Shown piece after piece: positions 26,418-34,863 of a DNA stretch of 64,000 nt. Source of the DNA: Candidatus Goldiibacteriota bacterium HGW-Goldbacteria-1 (GTDB lineage: Bacteria > Oederibacteriota > PGYV01); contig PGYV01000002.1 in assembly GCA_002839855.1 (NCBI GenBank), positions 267,125 to 331,124 of the forward strand, in the 5' to 3' direction. The notes under the pieces are model-generated. The model had not been told where the DNA came from and did not search any database. It worked only from the letters and a program-made list of their open reading frames with translations. Position 1 is the first letter of the stretch; the number at the start of each line of letters is the position of its first letter. Position numbers and translations under genes: made by a program.

Positions 26418-27194
26418 TTAAAACCTTATATTTAATCCAACGCCTGCAAGAAAACCGGTATAGTTAACCTTTAATTTATCGCCGGCAAGGGATGTAAGCT
26501 GTTCATCGGCGCTTATAAGCACGTCTCCTGAAATAGGGTCTTTAACTTCATTTGTTACGTTAACATTTTCAATTAATGCGTACCTGTATCCGGCGTTTAC
26601 AGTAAGGTTTATCATGGGCAGTATGTTCCATTCAATTGCAGCCGCGGCGTCTGCCATAAAACCGCCGCCGTCATATGGGACGGCATAGCTGATTTCCGGA
26701 ATTGAAGTGCTGCTATTGGTTATTTTTGTCTGGTCAAGCCCGAATGCAAAACCGTAACCTGCGTAACCGCCTATGGTTATGGACACGGGGATAAAGCCAA
26801 GGTCCACATTGGCTGAAGCGCCAAATTCAACAGGCACAAGTATTGAAGAAACGGTATTCTTCTGTGTAACAAAATATGAAGGGTCCGGGTCATAGACATA
26901 ACTGATGGTATTGGTTACCGGCAGTACATATTGAAGCCCTGCTCGCGGCCCGACGTTAAGGGCGGGTAAAAGCGACATTCCAAAATCCACATTTACAAAT
27001 ATGGAATCGCCGAACCTCTTTACGTCAGAAGGAAGATTTTGTTCCTGTGCATCAGTTTTGGCAATTTCCCAGCCGTTATTCATCTGGTCCATGTTGGCAT
27101 ACGCGTAACCGGCGCTTACGCCCGCGTTCATAAGAGAAAAAGAAGGTACGGCAAAAACGGTAAAAACAAATAGTGCAAGAAAAAGTTTTTTCAT
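26418..27194 (-). CDS. outer-membrane beta-barrel-like protein
   Basis: The 258-residue protein has a clear signal peptide (KKLFLALFVFTVFAVPSFS) and a mature part made of glycine-rich amphipathic beta strands (SAGYAYAN, GGYAGYGFAFG, NAGYRYAL), ending GVGLNIRF with the C-terminal Phe expected of barrel proteins. GGAGGATTAA precedes the ATG. The gene has its own promoter and terminator and is followed by its paralog at 25442. It is probably an integral outer-membrane protein of unknown role. Confidence 0.7.
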   Translation of the reverse strand: MKKLFLALFVFTVFAVPSFSLMNAGVSAGYAYANMDQMNNGWEIAKTDAQEQNLPSDVKRFGDSIFVNVDFGMSLLPALNVGPRAGLQYVLPVTNTISYVYDPDPSYFVTQKNTVSSILVPVEFGASANVDLGFIPVSITIGGYAGYGFAFGLDQTKITNSSTSIPEISYAVPYDGGGFMADAAAAIEWNILPMINLTVNAGYRYALIENVNVTNEVKDPISGDVLISADEQLTSLAGDKLKVNYTGFLAGVGLNIRF

Positions 27195-27226
27195 TTAATC
27201 CTCCTGTTTTTATTTTGTATAGAATA

Positions 27227-27255
27227 AATATATCAATCATAATTTTATAAGTCAA
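27227..27255 (-). promoter_or_regulatory. promoter of the 26418 barrel gene
   Basis: On the minus strand TTGACT (27250-27255) and TATATT (27227-27232) are spaced by 17 bases, upstream of an AGGAGG ribosome site. Confidence 0.65.
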
Positions 27256-27314
27256 GTGGCATCAAAAATTAAAATTTTACGGCTAAATTTAAAAGCTTTA
27301 TTTTATGTTTGATA

Positions 27315-27343
27315 TTGACTTGCCTTTATTTAAGTGGTATATT
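27315..27343 (+). promoter_or_regulatory. promoter of tRNA-Gln
   Basis: TTGACT at 27315-27320 and TATATT at 27338-27343 are spaced by 17 bases, ending 17 bases before the tRNA. Confidence 0.75.
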
Positions 27344-27360
27344 TTAAAAGTTTTTCAGGT

Positions 27361-27436
27361 TGCCGGGTAGCCAAATTGGTAAGGCATCAGTCTCTGAATC
27401 TGAAGATTGTTGGTTCGAGCCCAGCCCCGGCAGCCA
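27361..27436 (+). tRNA. tRNA-Gln (anticodon CUG)
   Basis: A full cloverleaf can be drawn. The acceptor TGCCGGG pairs with CCCGGCA. The D arm is GCC...GGC. The anticodon stem encloses loop CTCTGAA with CTG at the anticodon positions, the T arm contains GGTTCGA, the discriminator is G, and CCA is encoded. One U-U mismatch sits at the base of the anticodon loop. It has its own promoter and terminator. Confidence 0.93.
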
Positions 27437-27441
27437 AAAAC

Positions 27442-27474
27442 AAAAAGCCCCTGTAAAGGGGCTTTTTGTTTTTA
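27442..27474 (+). terminator. intrinsic terminator after tRNA-Gln
   Basis: AAAAAGCCCC pairs with GGGGCTTTTT around a TGTAAA loop and is followed by a further T run. Confidence 0.9.
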
Positions 27475-27614
27475 TACGGGCGAGAAACAAAAACGCCGCT
27501 GACAAAAGTCAGAAAAGCGGGCAGTGGGCGGGCGTCAGGCGCGAGGTAAAATTACTATTTTCTTTTAATCCATATTTGTTGTAGAATTATTCATCACTTA
27601 TCGGAGGTAATATA

Positions 27615-28460
27615 ATGGGTAATATTATTGACGGAAAAGCACTTGCGGCAAAGATAAAGGCGGAAATAAAAGAGGCGGTATCAGGCTTAAATTCAAAGCC
27701 CGGACTTGCGGTAATACAGGTGGGGGATGACCCTGCTTCAAAAGTATATGTGGGCGGCAAGGAAAAGGACGCGCTTGAAGTCGGATTTCATTCGGAAATT
27801 CACAGGCTTCCTGCTGATTCAAAACAGGAAACAGTTATAGAATTGGTTAAGAATCTTAATGAAAAAAAAGAGATTAACGGCATCCTTGTTCAGCTGCCGC
27901 TTCCCAAGCACCTTAATGAAGAACTTATTACAAATTCTATAGACCCGCTGAAAGATGTTGACGGTTTTACTTATAACAGCGCCGGCAGGCTGTTTACAGG
28001 AAGTAAATGCCTTGTCGCGTGCACGCCAAGCGGATGTATAGAGATGATAAAAAGCGCGGGCTGCGAAATTAAAGGAAAAAATGCGGTTGTAATAGGCAGA
28101 AGTAATATTGTGGGCAAACCAATGGCGATACTTTTGCTGCAGGAACACGCAACAGTTACCATCTGCCATTCACGGACACAGGATCTGGCTTCAATTACTT
28201 CCAAAGCGGATATTCTTGTTGCCGCTATCGGCAAAACAAAGTTTGTAAAATCGGATATGGTAAAGCAGGGGGCGGTTGTAATTGACGTCGGCATGAACAG
28301 GGATGAAAACGGAAAACTGTGCGGTGACGTGGATTTTGAAAATGTAAAAGATAAAGCATCGTTTATTACTCCGGTTCCGGGCGGGGTTGGTTTAATGACA
28401 AGGGCGATGTTAATGAAAAACACGCTTGAAGCATATAAAATGCAGTTAACGGGAGGGTAA
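27615..28460 (+). CDS. folD: bifunctional methylene-THF dehydrogenase/cyclohydrolase
   Basis: FolD interconverts methylene- and formyl-tetrahydrofolate with NADP in one-carbon metabolism. The 281-residue length is normal. Visible landmarks are KVYVGGKEKDALEVG with the conserved Tyr and Lys near 42-52, GILVQLPLPKHL near 92, DVDGFTYNSAG near 118, the Rossmann motif VVIGRSNIVGKPMA near 158 and TPVPGGVGLMTRAML near 256. The CGGAGGTAAT site supports the ATG. coaD follows 5 bases after, suggesting a two-gene operon. Confidence 0.96.
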   Translation: MGNIIDGKALAAKIKAEIKEAVSGLNSKPGLAVIQVGDDPASKVYVGGKEKDALEVGFHSEIHRLPADSKQETVIELVKNLNEKKEINGILVQLPLPKHLNEELITNSIDPLKDVDGFTYNSAGRLFTGSKCLVACTPSGCIEMIKSAGCEIKGKNAVVIGRSNIVGKPMAILLLQEHATVTICHSRTQDLASITSKADILVAAIGKTKFVKSDMVKQGAVVIDVGMNRDENGKLCGDVDFENVKDKASFITPVPGGVGLMTRAMLMKNTLEAYKMQLTGG

Positions 28461-28465
28461 TAAAT

Positions 28466-28951
28466 ATGAAAAAAACAGCGGTATATCCAGGGACTTTTGA
28501 TCCGGTAACTAACGGGCATATAGATATAATAAAAAGGGCTTCTAAGATGTTTGACAGTGTAATAATTGCTGTTTCTGAAAGTAAGCATAAAAAACCGCTT
28601 TTTAGCCTTGAAGAAAGGGTGAAAATGACAAAAAGCGCGGTAAAAGGAATAAAGGGTATAACTGTAGAGACCTATTCAGGCCTTTTGGCGGATTATCTAA
28701 AAACCACCGGCAGAAACGTGGTAATAAGGGGTATAAGGGTAATTTCTGACTTTGAATACGAGTTTCAGCTGGCGCTTTTAAATAAAAAACTTAATCCGGA
28801 CGCGGAAATGATATATCTGATGCCGGACGAGAAATATCTTTACATTTCATCGTCTGCGGTAAAAGAAATAGCGGTTTATGGCGGAAAAACAGAATTGTTT
28901 GTGCCTGCACATGTTTCAAAAGCCCTTAAATCTAAAACTAAAAAGGCATAA
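28466..28951 (+). CDS. coaD: phosphopantetheine adenylyltransferase
   Basis: CoaD makes dephospho-CoA from phosphopantetheine and ATP. The 161-residue protein begins with the nucleotidyltransferase signature YPGTFDPVTNGHIDI, including the TxGH-like Thr and His. It retains IRGIRVISDFEYEFQ near 89 and ISSSAVKEIA near 128. It is co-transcribed with folD; the GGAGGG site overlaps the folD end. Confidence 0.97.
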   Translation: MKKTAVYPGTFDPVTNGHIDIIKRASKMFDSVIIAVSESKHKKPLFSLEERVKMTKSAVKGIKGITVETYSGLLADYLKTTGRNVVIRGIRVISDFEYEFQLALLNKKLNPDAEMIYLMPDEKYLYISSSAVKEIAVYGGKTELFVPAHVSKALKSKTKKA

Positions 28952-29030
28952 ATTTAAGGAATATTTATATTTTAAATAGAAATGTTATTATGCTTTTTAT
29001 TGGATATTGCCTTGCGATGCGATAAAACCC

Positions 29031-29059
29031 TTGACTTTTAAGGGGTTTTAAATTATACT
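29031..29059 (+). promoter_or_regulatory. promoter of the HU gene
   Basis: TTGACT at 29031-29036 and TATACT at 29054-29059 have a 17-base spacer and sit ~30 bases before the ATG. Confidence 0.75.
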
Positions 29060-29091
29060 TTAAAAAAGCTTAAAAGGAGGGTACCATAAAC

Positions 29092-29385
29092 ATGACTAAA
29101 ATTGAGATTGTTGACAAAATCGGTGAAAACATTGCGCTTCCAAAAAAGGACATTGAAAAAGTACTTGATCAGTTTGTGAAAATTGCTCAGGACGCATTAC
29201 AGGAAGGCACAAAAATTTCAGTAACCGGCCTTGGTTCTTTTTCTGTTAAAGAAAGAAAAGGCAGGCTTGCAAGAAATCCTAAAACCGGGGAAAAGGTTGA
29301 AGTTCCGGCAAAGAAAGTTGTTAAGTTTAAACCCGGCAAAGAACTTGTTGAAGTGATGCTGGGAAAACCTCCGGCCGCACAATAA
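29092..29385 (+). CDS. HU/IHF-family DNA-binding protein
   Basis: The 97-residue nucleoid protein contains the HU arm signature GLGSFSVKERKGRLARNPKTG near 44-64 with the DNA-inserting Pro region, followed by KVVKFKPGKEL. It acts as a dimer bending DNA. The strong promoter and the AAAAGGAGGG site imply high expression. Whether it is HU or IHF type cannot be told from this sequence. Confidence 0.94.
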   Translation: MTKIEIVDKIGENIALPKKDIEKVLDQFVKIAQDALQEGTKISVTGLGSFSVKERKGRLARNPKTGEKVEVPAKKVVKFKPGKELVEVMLGKPPAAQ

Positions 29386-29508
29386 ATAATTTAATAAATA
29401 TAGGCGGCAGTATTTTGCTGTAATTTTTGTTTTGCCTGACGGGAAAGTATTTTCGCACGCTGTTGGGTTAGTTTATGAAATGCATAATATATTTAAGGAG
29501 ATGTAAAA

Positions 29509-30720
29509 GTGGCGGCAAAAAAGGTTGTAAAAAAAACAGCTGTTAAAAAATCGGAAGAAAAACCAGTTAAAAAGACTGCTTCAAAAGCGGTTTCAAAAAA
29601 ATCCGATAAGCCTGTTTTAAAAGCCAAGGAAAAAGCCGCCGTTAAAAAAACCGAAAAGCCAATTAAGAAAGAGGCTGTAAAAAATATAGCCGAGGAAAAA
29701 CCGGAAAAAGCAATAAAACCTGCCGGAAAAAAGCTTTTGGCAAAACCTGCGGATAAAGAAAAGTTAACAGAAAAGAAAGTCATTAAAATTAAAAAAGCAA
29801 AAGCAGATATTCTTTCCGGCAAGACAATGTTAGAAGATGAAGAAAGTGAAGTGGAAGCCGCAAAATTTTACGCTCCTCAGGCAAAAAGTGATGAACTAAA
29901 AAAATACGAAGCTTCAATCGCCAAAGGCAGCATGCATGAAGGCGAACTTCCGGAGCGTTACTACGACAATAAACTTGTATTAATGGCACGAGACCCTTAT
30001 TGGTGCTATGCGTACTGGGATATTTCACCCGAAGTGATGGCACAGAACACCCGTGCTGTTCAAGATGAATGGGGAAGGCACTGGCTTGTATTAAGGGTAT
30101 ATGATGTTACCGGGGTCAGTTTTGACGGGACGAATTCAAACAAATATATAGATATTTCCGTAACCGGGGACGCCAATAACTGGTATTTAAATGTATGGGA
30201 AGCCGGAAAAACATATCTTGTAGAACTTGGTTTTAAAACCACTGACGGCCATTTTATTTCAATAGCAAGATCCAATCAGGTTGGTACGCCGCTTGATGCT
30301 GTATCCACAATTGTTGAAGAGGAATGGATGTCGGTTGACGAGGATTTTGATGAAATCTTTAAACTGTCAGGCGGAGGCAAGAACACAATTGGCGCGTCTG
30401 AAAGGGCGGGGTTAAATCTTAACGAAACACTTTCATCGCAGGGCGGATCAGAAATTTACGGCAGCAATCAGGGAGTGCCCGGGGAAAAGAAACGCAAGTT
30501 TTTTCTTGTGGCTGACACAGAACTTATATTATACGGCGCAACAGAACCCGACGCAAAGCTTACAATAAAGGGCGAACTTGTAAAACTTGAAAGTGACGGT
30601 TCGTTTTCGGCAAGATACCACCTGCCGGACGGCGTGATGATTCTTCCCGTAGACGCGACATCCTATGACGGTGTTGATAATTTAAAAATAACATTTACCG
30701 TTGAAAGAAGCAAAAAGTAA
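29509..30720 (+). CDS. DUF4912 protein with lysine-rich N-terminus
   Basis: The 403-residue protein starts with GTG behind AAGGAGATG. Residues 1-110 are a Lys/Ala/Val-rich, probably disordered tail with AAKK and KPVKK motifs. The DUF4912 domain follows at about 140-270 (KLVLMARDPYWCYAYWDIS, then WGRHWLVLRVYDVTG). A Ser/Gly linker then leads to a C-terminal beta domain. DUF4912 proteins are often encoded next to GH57 glucan enzymes, as here, but their activity is unknown. A carbohydrate-related or scaffold role is a guess. The GH57 gene begins 3 bases after the stop. Confidence 0.8.
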   Translation: MAAKKVVKKTAVKKSEEKPVKKTASKAVSKKSDKPVLKAKEKAAVKKTEKPIKKEAVKNIAEEKPEKAIKPAGKKLLAKPADKEKLTEKKVIKIKKAKADILSGKTMLEDEESEVEAAKFYAPQAKSDELKKYEASIAKGSMHEGELPERYYDNKLVLMARDPYWCYAYWDISPEVMAQNTRAVQDEWGRHWLVLRVYDVTGVSFDGTNSNKYIDISVTGDANNWYLNVWEAGKTYLVELGFKTTDGHFISIARSNQVGTPLDAVSTIVEEEWMSVDEDFDEIFKLSGGGKNTIGASERAGLNLNETLSSQGGSEIYGSNQGVPGEKKRKFFLVADTELILYGATEPDAKLTIKGELVKLESDGSFSARYHLPDGVMILPVDATSYDGVDNLKITFTVERSKK

Positions 30721-30723
30721 TTT

Positions 30724-32322
30724 ATGAAAAAGGATCCTTCGGGATACTTAGCCCTAATATTGCACGCACACCTGCCTTTTGTAAGGCATCCTGAATACAA
30801 TGACCCCCTGGAAGAAAACTGGTTTTTTGAAGCAATAACAGAAACCTATATACCTCTTATTAATACCTTCAATAAACTTATTGACGACGGTGTTGATTTC
30901 AGGATAACAATGTCACTTACCCCGCCTTTAATATCAATGATGCGCGATGAAATGCTTCAGCTGCGTTATTTAAAACACATAAACAGGCTTATAGAACTTA
31001 TAGAAAAAGAAGTTACCAGAACGAAATTTGAACCACACTTTAACGAGACTGCAAAAATTTACAGGGAAAAATTTCATAATGCCAGGTTTGTCTTTGAAGA
31101 GAAATGCAAAATGGACCTTGTATCGGCTTTTGCAAAACTGCAGGAAGCCGGCAAACTTGAAATAATAACCTGCGGAGCCACGCACGGTTTTCTTCCGCTT
31201 GACCCCCAGAAACACGCGGCTAACGCGCAGGTAAAAGTGGCGGTTGACCATTATACGGAAACTTTTGGAAGACGGCCAAAGGGAATTTGGCTGCCGGAAT
31301 GCGGTTATACGCCCGGCGATGATGAAATTCTAAAAAATAACGGCATAAGATATTTTATGGTGGATACGCACGGAATTCTGCACGGAAATCCACGGCCCAA
31401 GTACGGCGTCTTTGCACCGGTCTATTGCAAATCGGGGGTTGCGGCCTTCGGGCGCGATATGGAATCATCCAGGCAGGTCTGGAGCGCCAAATCGGGGTAT
31501 CCAGGGGATTTTCGGTACAGAGAATTTTACCGCGATATAGGATATGACCTGGATTATGATTATATAAAACCTTATATACATGAAAGCGGAATAAGGGTTA
31601 ACACAGGAATAAAATATCACAAGATAACCGGGGGCGTGGACCTTTCGGGGAAACAGCCGTATAATTATTATGATGCGCTTGAAGCTGCCGCCACGCATGC
31701 TGGCAATTTTATGTTCAACAGGGAAAAACAGGTGGAACATTTAAGGTCGGTAATGAAACGCAAGCCTGTAATTGTGGCGCCCTATGACGCGGAACTTTTT
31801 GGGCACTGGTGGTATGAAGGCCCTAATTTTATAGATTACCTTTTAAGAAAAATGCATTATGACCAGAACACCGTTGACACTATAACGCCTTCTGAATACC
31901 TTGAAAAATATCCTGAAAACCAGGTGGTAACGCCGGCCTTTTCAAGCTGGGGCGCCAAAGGTTATGCTGAATTCTGGCTAAATTCCACCAACGACTGGAT
32001 ATACAGGCATCTGCATAAGACATATGAAAAAATGCACGAACTGGCTGTAAAATACAAATTCAAACCAATAGACCCGATGACAGAGAGGTTATTAAAACAG
32101 GCGGCAAGGGAAGTGCTTCTGGCGCAGTCAAGCGACTGGGCGTTTATCATGAGAACGCAGACTATGGTTGAATACGCTGTTAAGCGCACAAAGAACCACA
32201 TTATGCGTTTTTATAAGATAAACGAAATGCTGTTGTCTGAAAATATTGACGCGGAATACCTTATGGAAATAGAATTAAGGGATAATATCTTTCCTAATAT
32301 TGATTGGACTTCGTTTGCGTAA
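30724..32322 (+). CDS. GH57 1,4-alpha-glucan branching enzyme
   Basis: The 532-residue protein has the GH57/DUF1957 pattern. It opens GYLALILHAHLPFVRHPEY, has the catalytic Glu in WLPECGYTPG near 192, and the likely catalytic Asp in APYDAELFGHWWYEG near 354. A C-terminal helical domain with SSDWAFIMRT near 462 is typical of the AmyC-type branching enzymes. These transfer alpha-1,4 chains to alpha-1,6 branch points of glycogen. It follows the DUF4912 gene with no separate ribosome site, so translation is probably coupled. Other glycogen genes are not close by. Confidence 0.88.
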   Translation: MKKDPSGYLALILHAHLPFVRHPEYNDPLEENWFFEAITETYIPLINTFNKLIDDGVDFRITMSLTPPLISMMRDEMLQLRYLKHINRLIELIEKEVTRTKFEPHFNETAKIYREKFHNARFVFEEKCKMDLVSAFAKLQEAGKLEIITCGATHGFLPLDPQKHAANAQVKVAVDHYTETFGRRPKGIWLPECGYTPGDDEILKNNGIRYFMVDTHGILHGNPRPKYGVFAPVYCKSGVAAFGRDMESSRQVWSAKSGYPGDFRYREFYRDIGYDLDYDYIKPYIHESGIRVNTGIKYHKITGGVDLSGKQPYNYYDALEAAATHAGNFMFNREKQVEHLRSVMKRKPVIVAPYDAELFGHWWYEGPNFIDYLLRKMHYDQNTVDTITPSEYLEKYPENQVVTPAFSSWGAKGYAEFWLNSTNDWIYRHLHKTYEKMHELAVKYKFKPIDPMTERLLKQAAREVLLAQSSDWAFIMRTQTMVEYAVKRTKNHIMRFYKINEMLLSENIDAEYLMEIELRDNIFPNIDWTSFA

Positions 32323-32357
32323 GTAATTTTGTAAGTTAAATATAATTAACAAAAAAC

Positions 32358-32386
32358 TTGACAAGAGTATCTTATTAATGTAATAT
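32358..32386 (+). promoter_or_regulatory. strong promoter of the 32438 gene
   Basis: A perfect TTGACA at 32358-32363 and TAATAT at 32381-32386 are separated by 17 bases. Confidence 0.75.
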
Positions 32387-32437
32387 TTAAGCAAGAACAG
32401 GACTTCAATCGACAGGTACCAGGGGGCGGTGGATACT

Positions 32438-32704
32438 ATGGCGGCTAAAAAGAACGGTAATTCTACCGAAACGAAGGCGGATTATTTCAGGGTTTCATTA
32501 ACACTTCCAAAAGAACTTGATGACTATCTGGAAAAGTTCGGGTCCGAAGCAAAGTCCAAAGGCGGTTTCAAGCTGGCCAAGACAACAATCATACGTTCCA
32601 TGGTCAGGGCATTAATGCATTTAAAAGTGGATTTGCAGGGAGTTAAACAGGAAGAAGAACTTGAAAAAAGAATAGAAGCCGCATTTAAAAAGAACGGCAA
32701 GTAA
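32438..32704 (+). CDS. small basic protein, possible ribbon-helix-helix regulator
   Basis: The 88-residue protein has a short Lys-rich head (AAKKNGN) and a stretch like a ribbon-helix-helix fold. The beta strand RVSLTLPKELDDYLEKFG is followed by helices containing AKTTIIRSMVRALMHL. A charged tail ends it. The ATG at 32438 is preceded by GGTGG at a proper distance; an in-frame GTG at 32429 is the alternative. It stands alone behind a near-consensus promoter. A DNA-binding role is inferred from the pattern only. Confidence 0.65.
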   Translation: MAAKKNGNSTETKADYFRVSLTLPKELDDYLEKFGSEAKSKGGFKLAKTTIIRSMVRALMHLKVDLQGVKQEEELEKRIEAAFKKNGK

Positions 32705-32860
32705 ACTGCCTTAATGCGCATCTTAAAACCGGTGCGCATATCTATGCGCTGGTATAACCATAAAATCCCTCATATAATCATATATATATCTAAAAAATTT
32801 ACGGCATAAAAAATGCTTATATCATATCAACTTGGTTTAAATAAATGTAAGGGGTAAAAA

Positions 32861-33277
32861 ATGAAAAAGTTGATAATAATAAGCTGCGCCTTGATTATGC
32901 TGTTTAATTGCACGGGATGCGCCACGCTTGCTTCCTATTTTGTTCCTGAAGAAAAAGATAATTATTTTGATTATCTGAACCCAATGTCGGGGTTTAATGA
33001 AATAGCAGCTAAACCGGTAAAAGCGGTTGCTGCCGGACTGAAAGAAAGAGCGAAAACTAAAAGCACCCCCGAAAATACTGTTCTGACAATTATTATGACT
33101 GCGGTAATAATTGCAGGTCCGATAATTGGCGCGACAATGGCGTATAAAGAGACGGAACCGCATGTACGTAATGGGGCATATATATTTGGGGTTATAGGCG
33201 CCGGACTTGGCCTTTTGGTAAGTTGTATTATTGACGCAGTGCTGTGGACTATAACGTCTTCAGATCAAGAACTTTAA
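32861..33277 (+). CDS. lipoprotein of unknown function
   Basis: The 138-residue protein has a lipoprotein signal peptide (KKLIIISCALIMLFNCTGC) with the likely lipidated Cys at residue 20. Two hydrophobic segments follow, near 76-92 and 105-128. Sequence between them is charged. The AAGGGGT site precedes the ATG. The family is not recognised. A strong palindrome begins at the stop codon. Confidence 0.65.
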   Translation: MKKLIIISCALIMLFNCTGCATLASYFVPEEKDNYFDYLNPMSGFNEIAAKPVKAVAAGLKERAKTKSTPENTVLTIIMTAVIIAGPIIGATMAYKETEPHVRNGAYIFGVIGAGLGLLVSCIIDAVLWTITSSDQEL

Positions 33278-33305
33278 TAGGACCTATTGGTCTTATAGGT
33301 CCTAT
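33277..33305. promoter_or_regulatory. 11-bp inverted repeat upstream of the TPM gene promoter
   Basis: ATAGGACCTAT and ATAGGTCCTAT are perfect reverse complements with a 7-base spacer, and each arm is nearly self-palindromic. No T run follows, so it is not a typical terminator. It ends 15 bases before the -35 of the next promoter, a good place for an operator. Confidence 0.5.
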
Positions 33306-33319
33306 CAAGGTCAGTTCTA

Positions 33320-33347
33320 TTGAAAAACCTTCCATATATGATATAAT
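33320..33347 (+). promoter_or_regulatory. promoter of the TPM gene, likely giving a leaderless mRNA
   Basis: TTGAAA at 33320-33325 and a perfect TATAAT at 33342-33347 are spaced by 16 bases. The ATG begins 7 bases after the -10, at the expected transcription start, and no ribosome site is present. Confidence 0.65.
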
Positions 33348-33353
33348 CTTTTC

Positions 33354-34100
33354 ATGAAAAAAATATTATTTATTACAGTATTTATATTAACCGCCATGTT
33401 TACTGCGGTTTTTGCCTTAACTACAAAAGAACTTAAGCCGTCAGCGTGGGTTAATGATTACGCGGGCATAATGGATGAAGCGGGTAAGCAGAAGACAGAA
33501 GCGCTTATAAACCTGGTGCAGGCACAGTCCGGGGCGGAAATAGCTGTGGTCACGCTTAGTTCTCTTGAAGGCAATGATTTAAATGACTTCACAAACACGC
33601 TCTTTGAACAGTGGGGAGTCGGCAAAAAAGGCAAAGACAACGGTATAATGCTTTTGGTGGCGTTTAACGAAAGGCAGGTCCGCATTGAAACCGGCTACGG
33701 CCTTGAAGGCGCCATTCCTGACAGCAGGGCAGGCACAATAATAAGAGAGACAATTGCGCCGGCTTTTCGGCAGAATGATTATTCCGGCGGAATTTACGCT
33801 GCGGTGTATCAGCTTGCCGCAATTGCTGCGGCTGAAGCGGGCGTTGAATTAAACGTACAGGCGCCGACAGCATATTCCTCTCAGGGCACAACAAGGCAGC
33901 TGACTAAAGGCGAGAAAATACTTATGGTTATCTTTATGATAATAATGATTCCTGTTATAATAAAAAATCCCTGGATATTATTATATCTGTTAAGCAGCGG
34001 GCGCGGCGGCGGCTACAGCGGACGGGGCGGTTTTGGCGGCGGCTTTGGCGGTTTTGGAGGAGGAAGTTCCGGCGGCGGCGGCGCGTCGGGAGGATGGTAG
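33354..34100 (+). CDS. TPM-domain protein (YgcG family)
   Basis: The 248-residue protein has a signal peptide (KKILFITVFILTAMFTAVFA). The TPM domain lies at about 30-160, with WVNDYAGIMDEAGK, SGAEIAVVTLSSLEG, the GIMLLVAFNERQVRIETGYGLEG region and DSRAGTIIRE. A transmembrane helix sits near 190-212, and the C-terminal tail is very Gly-rich, ending SGGGGASGGW. TPM proteins commonly neighbour LemA, found here two genes on. Suggested roles include phosphatase-like or membrane-quality functions; none is certain. The mRNA appears leaderless. Confidence 0.88.
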   Translation: MKKILFITVFILTAMFTAVFALTTKELKPSAWVNDYAGIMDEAGKQKTEALINLVQAQSGAEIAVVTLSSLEGNDLNDFTNTLFEQWGVGKKGKDNGIMLLVAFNERQVRIETGYGLEGAIPDSRAGTIIRETIAPAFRQNDYSGGIYAAVYQLAAIAAAEAGVELNVQAPTAYSSQGTTRQLTKGEKILMVIFMIIMIPVIIKNPWILLYLLSSGRGGGYSGRGGFGGGFGGFGGGSSGGGGASGGW

Positions 34101-34139
34101 TAAATATGCCGTATATGGATGAAATATACAGGAGGATAC

Positions 34140-34841
34140 ATGGATAAAAAAATTGAAAAGTTTATTAAAGAAGTAAAGACGGCGCTGGGAGAAAACCTGA
34201 AGTCTTTCATACTTTATGGCTCGGCGGCATCTAATGACAGTTACAAGACATCAGATATAAACACCCTTATTGTTGTTAAGGAATGTGATACCGTGACTTT
34301 AAAATCGCTCTCCGCGCCTTTTAAGAAATGGATAAAAACAGGAAATCCGGCTCCGCTTCTGTTTACGTATGACAGGATAAAATACGCGGATGATATTTTT
34401 CCGATGGAGTTTCTTGATATAAAAGAAAACCATGTAATGCTTTTTGGCGATGACATCTTCAAAAAGATGAAGATAAGGACGCAGCATCTAAGGCTTGAAA
34501 TAGAGCGCGAAATGAAAGGCAGTATTCTGCGGTTAAGGCAGGCATATATTCTTACGGGCGGAAACAGCAGGGATGTAATAAAACTTATCAGGGGTTCTGT
34601 TTCCACGTTTGTTGTTATTTTTAAAGCCATATTAAGGCTGTACGGAAAAAAAGTACCTGCCAAGAAATGGGATATTATTATGAATATGCCCAAAAACTTT
34701 AAACTTAACCACAGTATTTTCGCGGACGCGCTGGCTTTAAAAGAAGGGCGGGAAACCGTGGCGGACGCGAATATGTTTTTCAGCACATACATGGCGGAAA
34801 TAGAGAAAGTAAACCTGATAATAGACAGGTTTAAAAAATAA
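34140..34841 (+). CDS. nucleotidyltransferase-fold protein
   Basis: The 233-residue protein starts at ATG 34140, 7 bases behind AGGAGG (an ATG at 34119 is in frame but lacks a site). An N-terminal nucleotidyltransferase domain shows LKSFILYGSAASNDSYKTSD (GS and, further on, SDINTL near 39). The expected second carboxylate of the GSxxxxxxxSDxD motif is replaced by Asn in SDIN, so catalysis is uncertain. A helical C-terminal region of about 110 residues resembles a HEPN-like or four-helix part. It sits between the TPM and lemA genes, an unusual intruder in that pair. Confidence 0.7.
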   Translation: MDKKIEKFIKEVKTALGENLKSFILYGSAASNDSYKTSDINTLIVVKECDTVTLKSLSAPFKKWIKTGNPAPLLFTYDRIKYADDIFPMEFLDIKENHVMLFGDDIFKKMKIRTQHLRLEIEREMKGSILRLRQAYILTGGNSRDVIKLIRGSVSTFVVIFKAILRLYGKKVPAKKWDIIMNMPKNFKLNHSIFADALALKEGRETVADANMFFSTYMAEIEKVNLIIDRFKK

Positions 34842-34863
34842 AAAACATAAGGAGAATATTAAG

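Noticed and set aside
27971-28588. 205-residue antisense frame opposite folD/coaD
   Set aside because: It covers the ends of two well-identified genes and shows no family features.
32704-32760. GTGCGCAT repeats after the 32438 gene as a terminator
   Set aside because: Alternative short pairings exist but no T run follows, so the call is not supported.
34241-34792. 183-residue antisense frame opposite the nucleotidyltransferase gene
   Set aside because: Shadow frame; the sense gene has ribosome site and motifs, this has neither.
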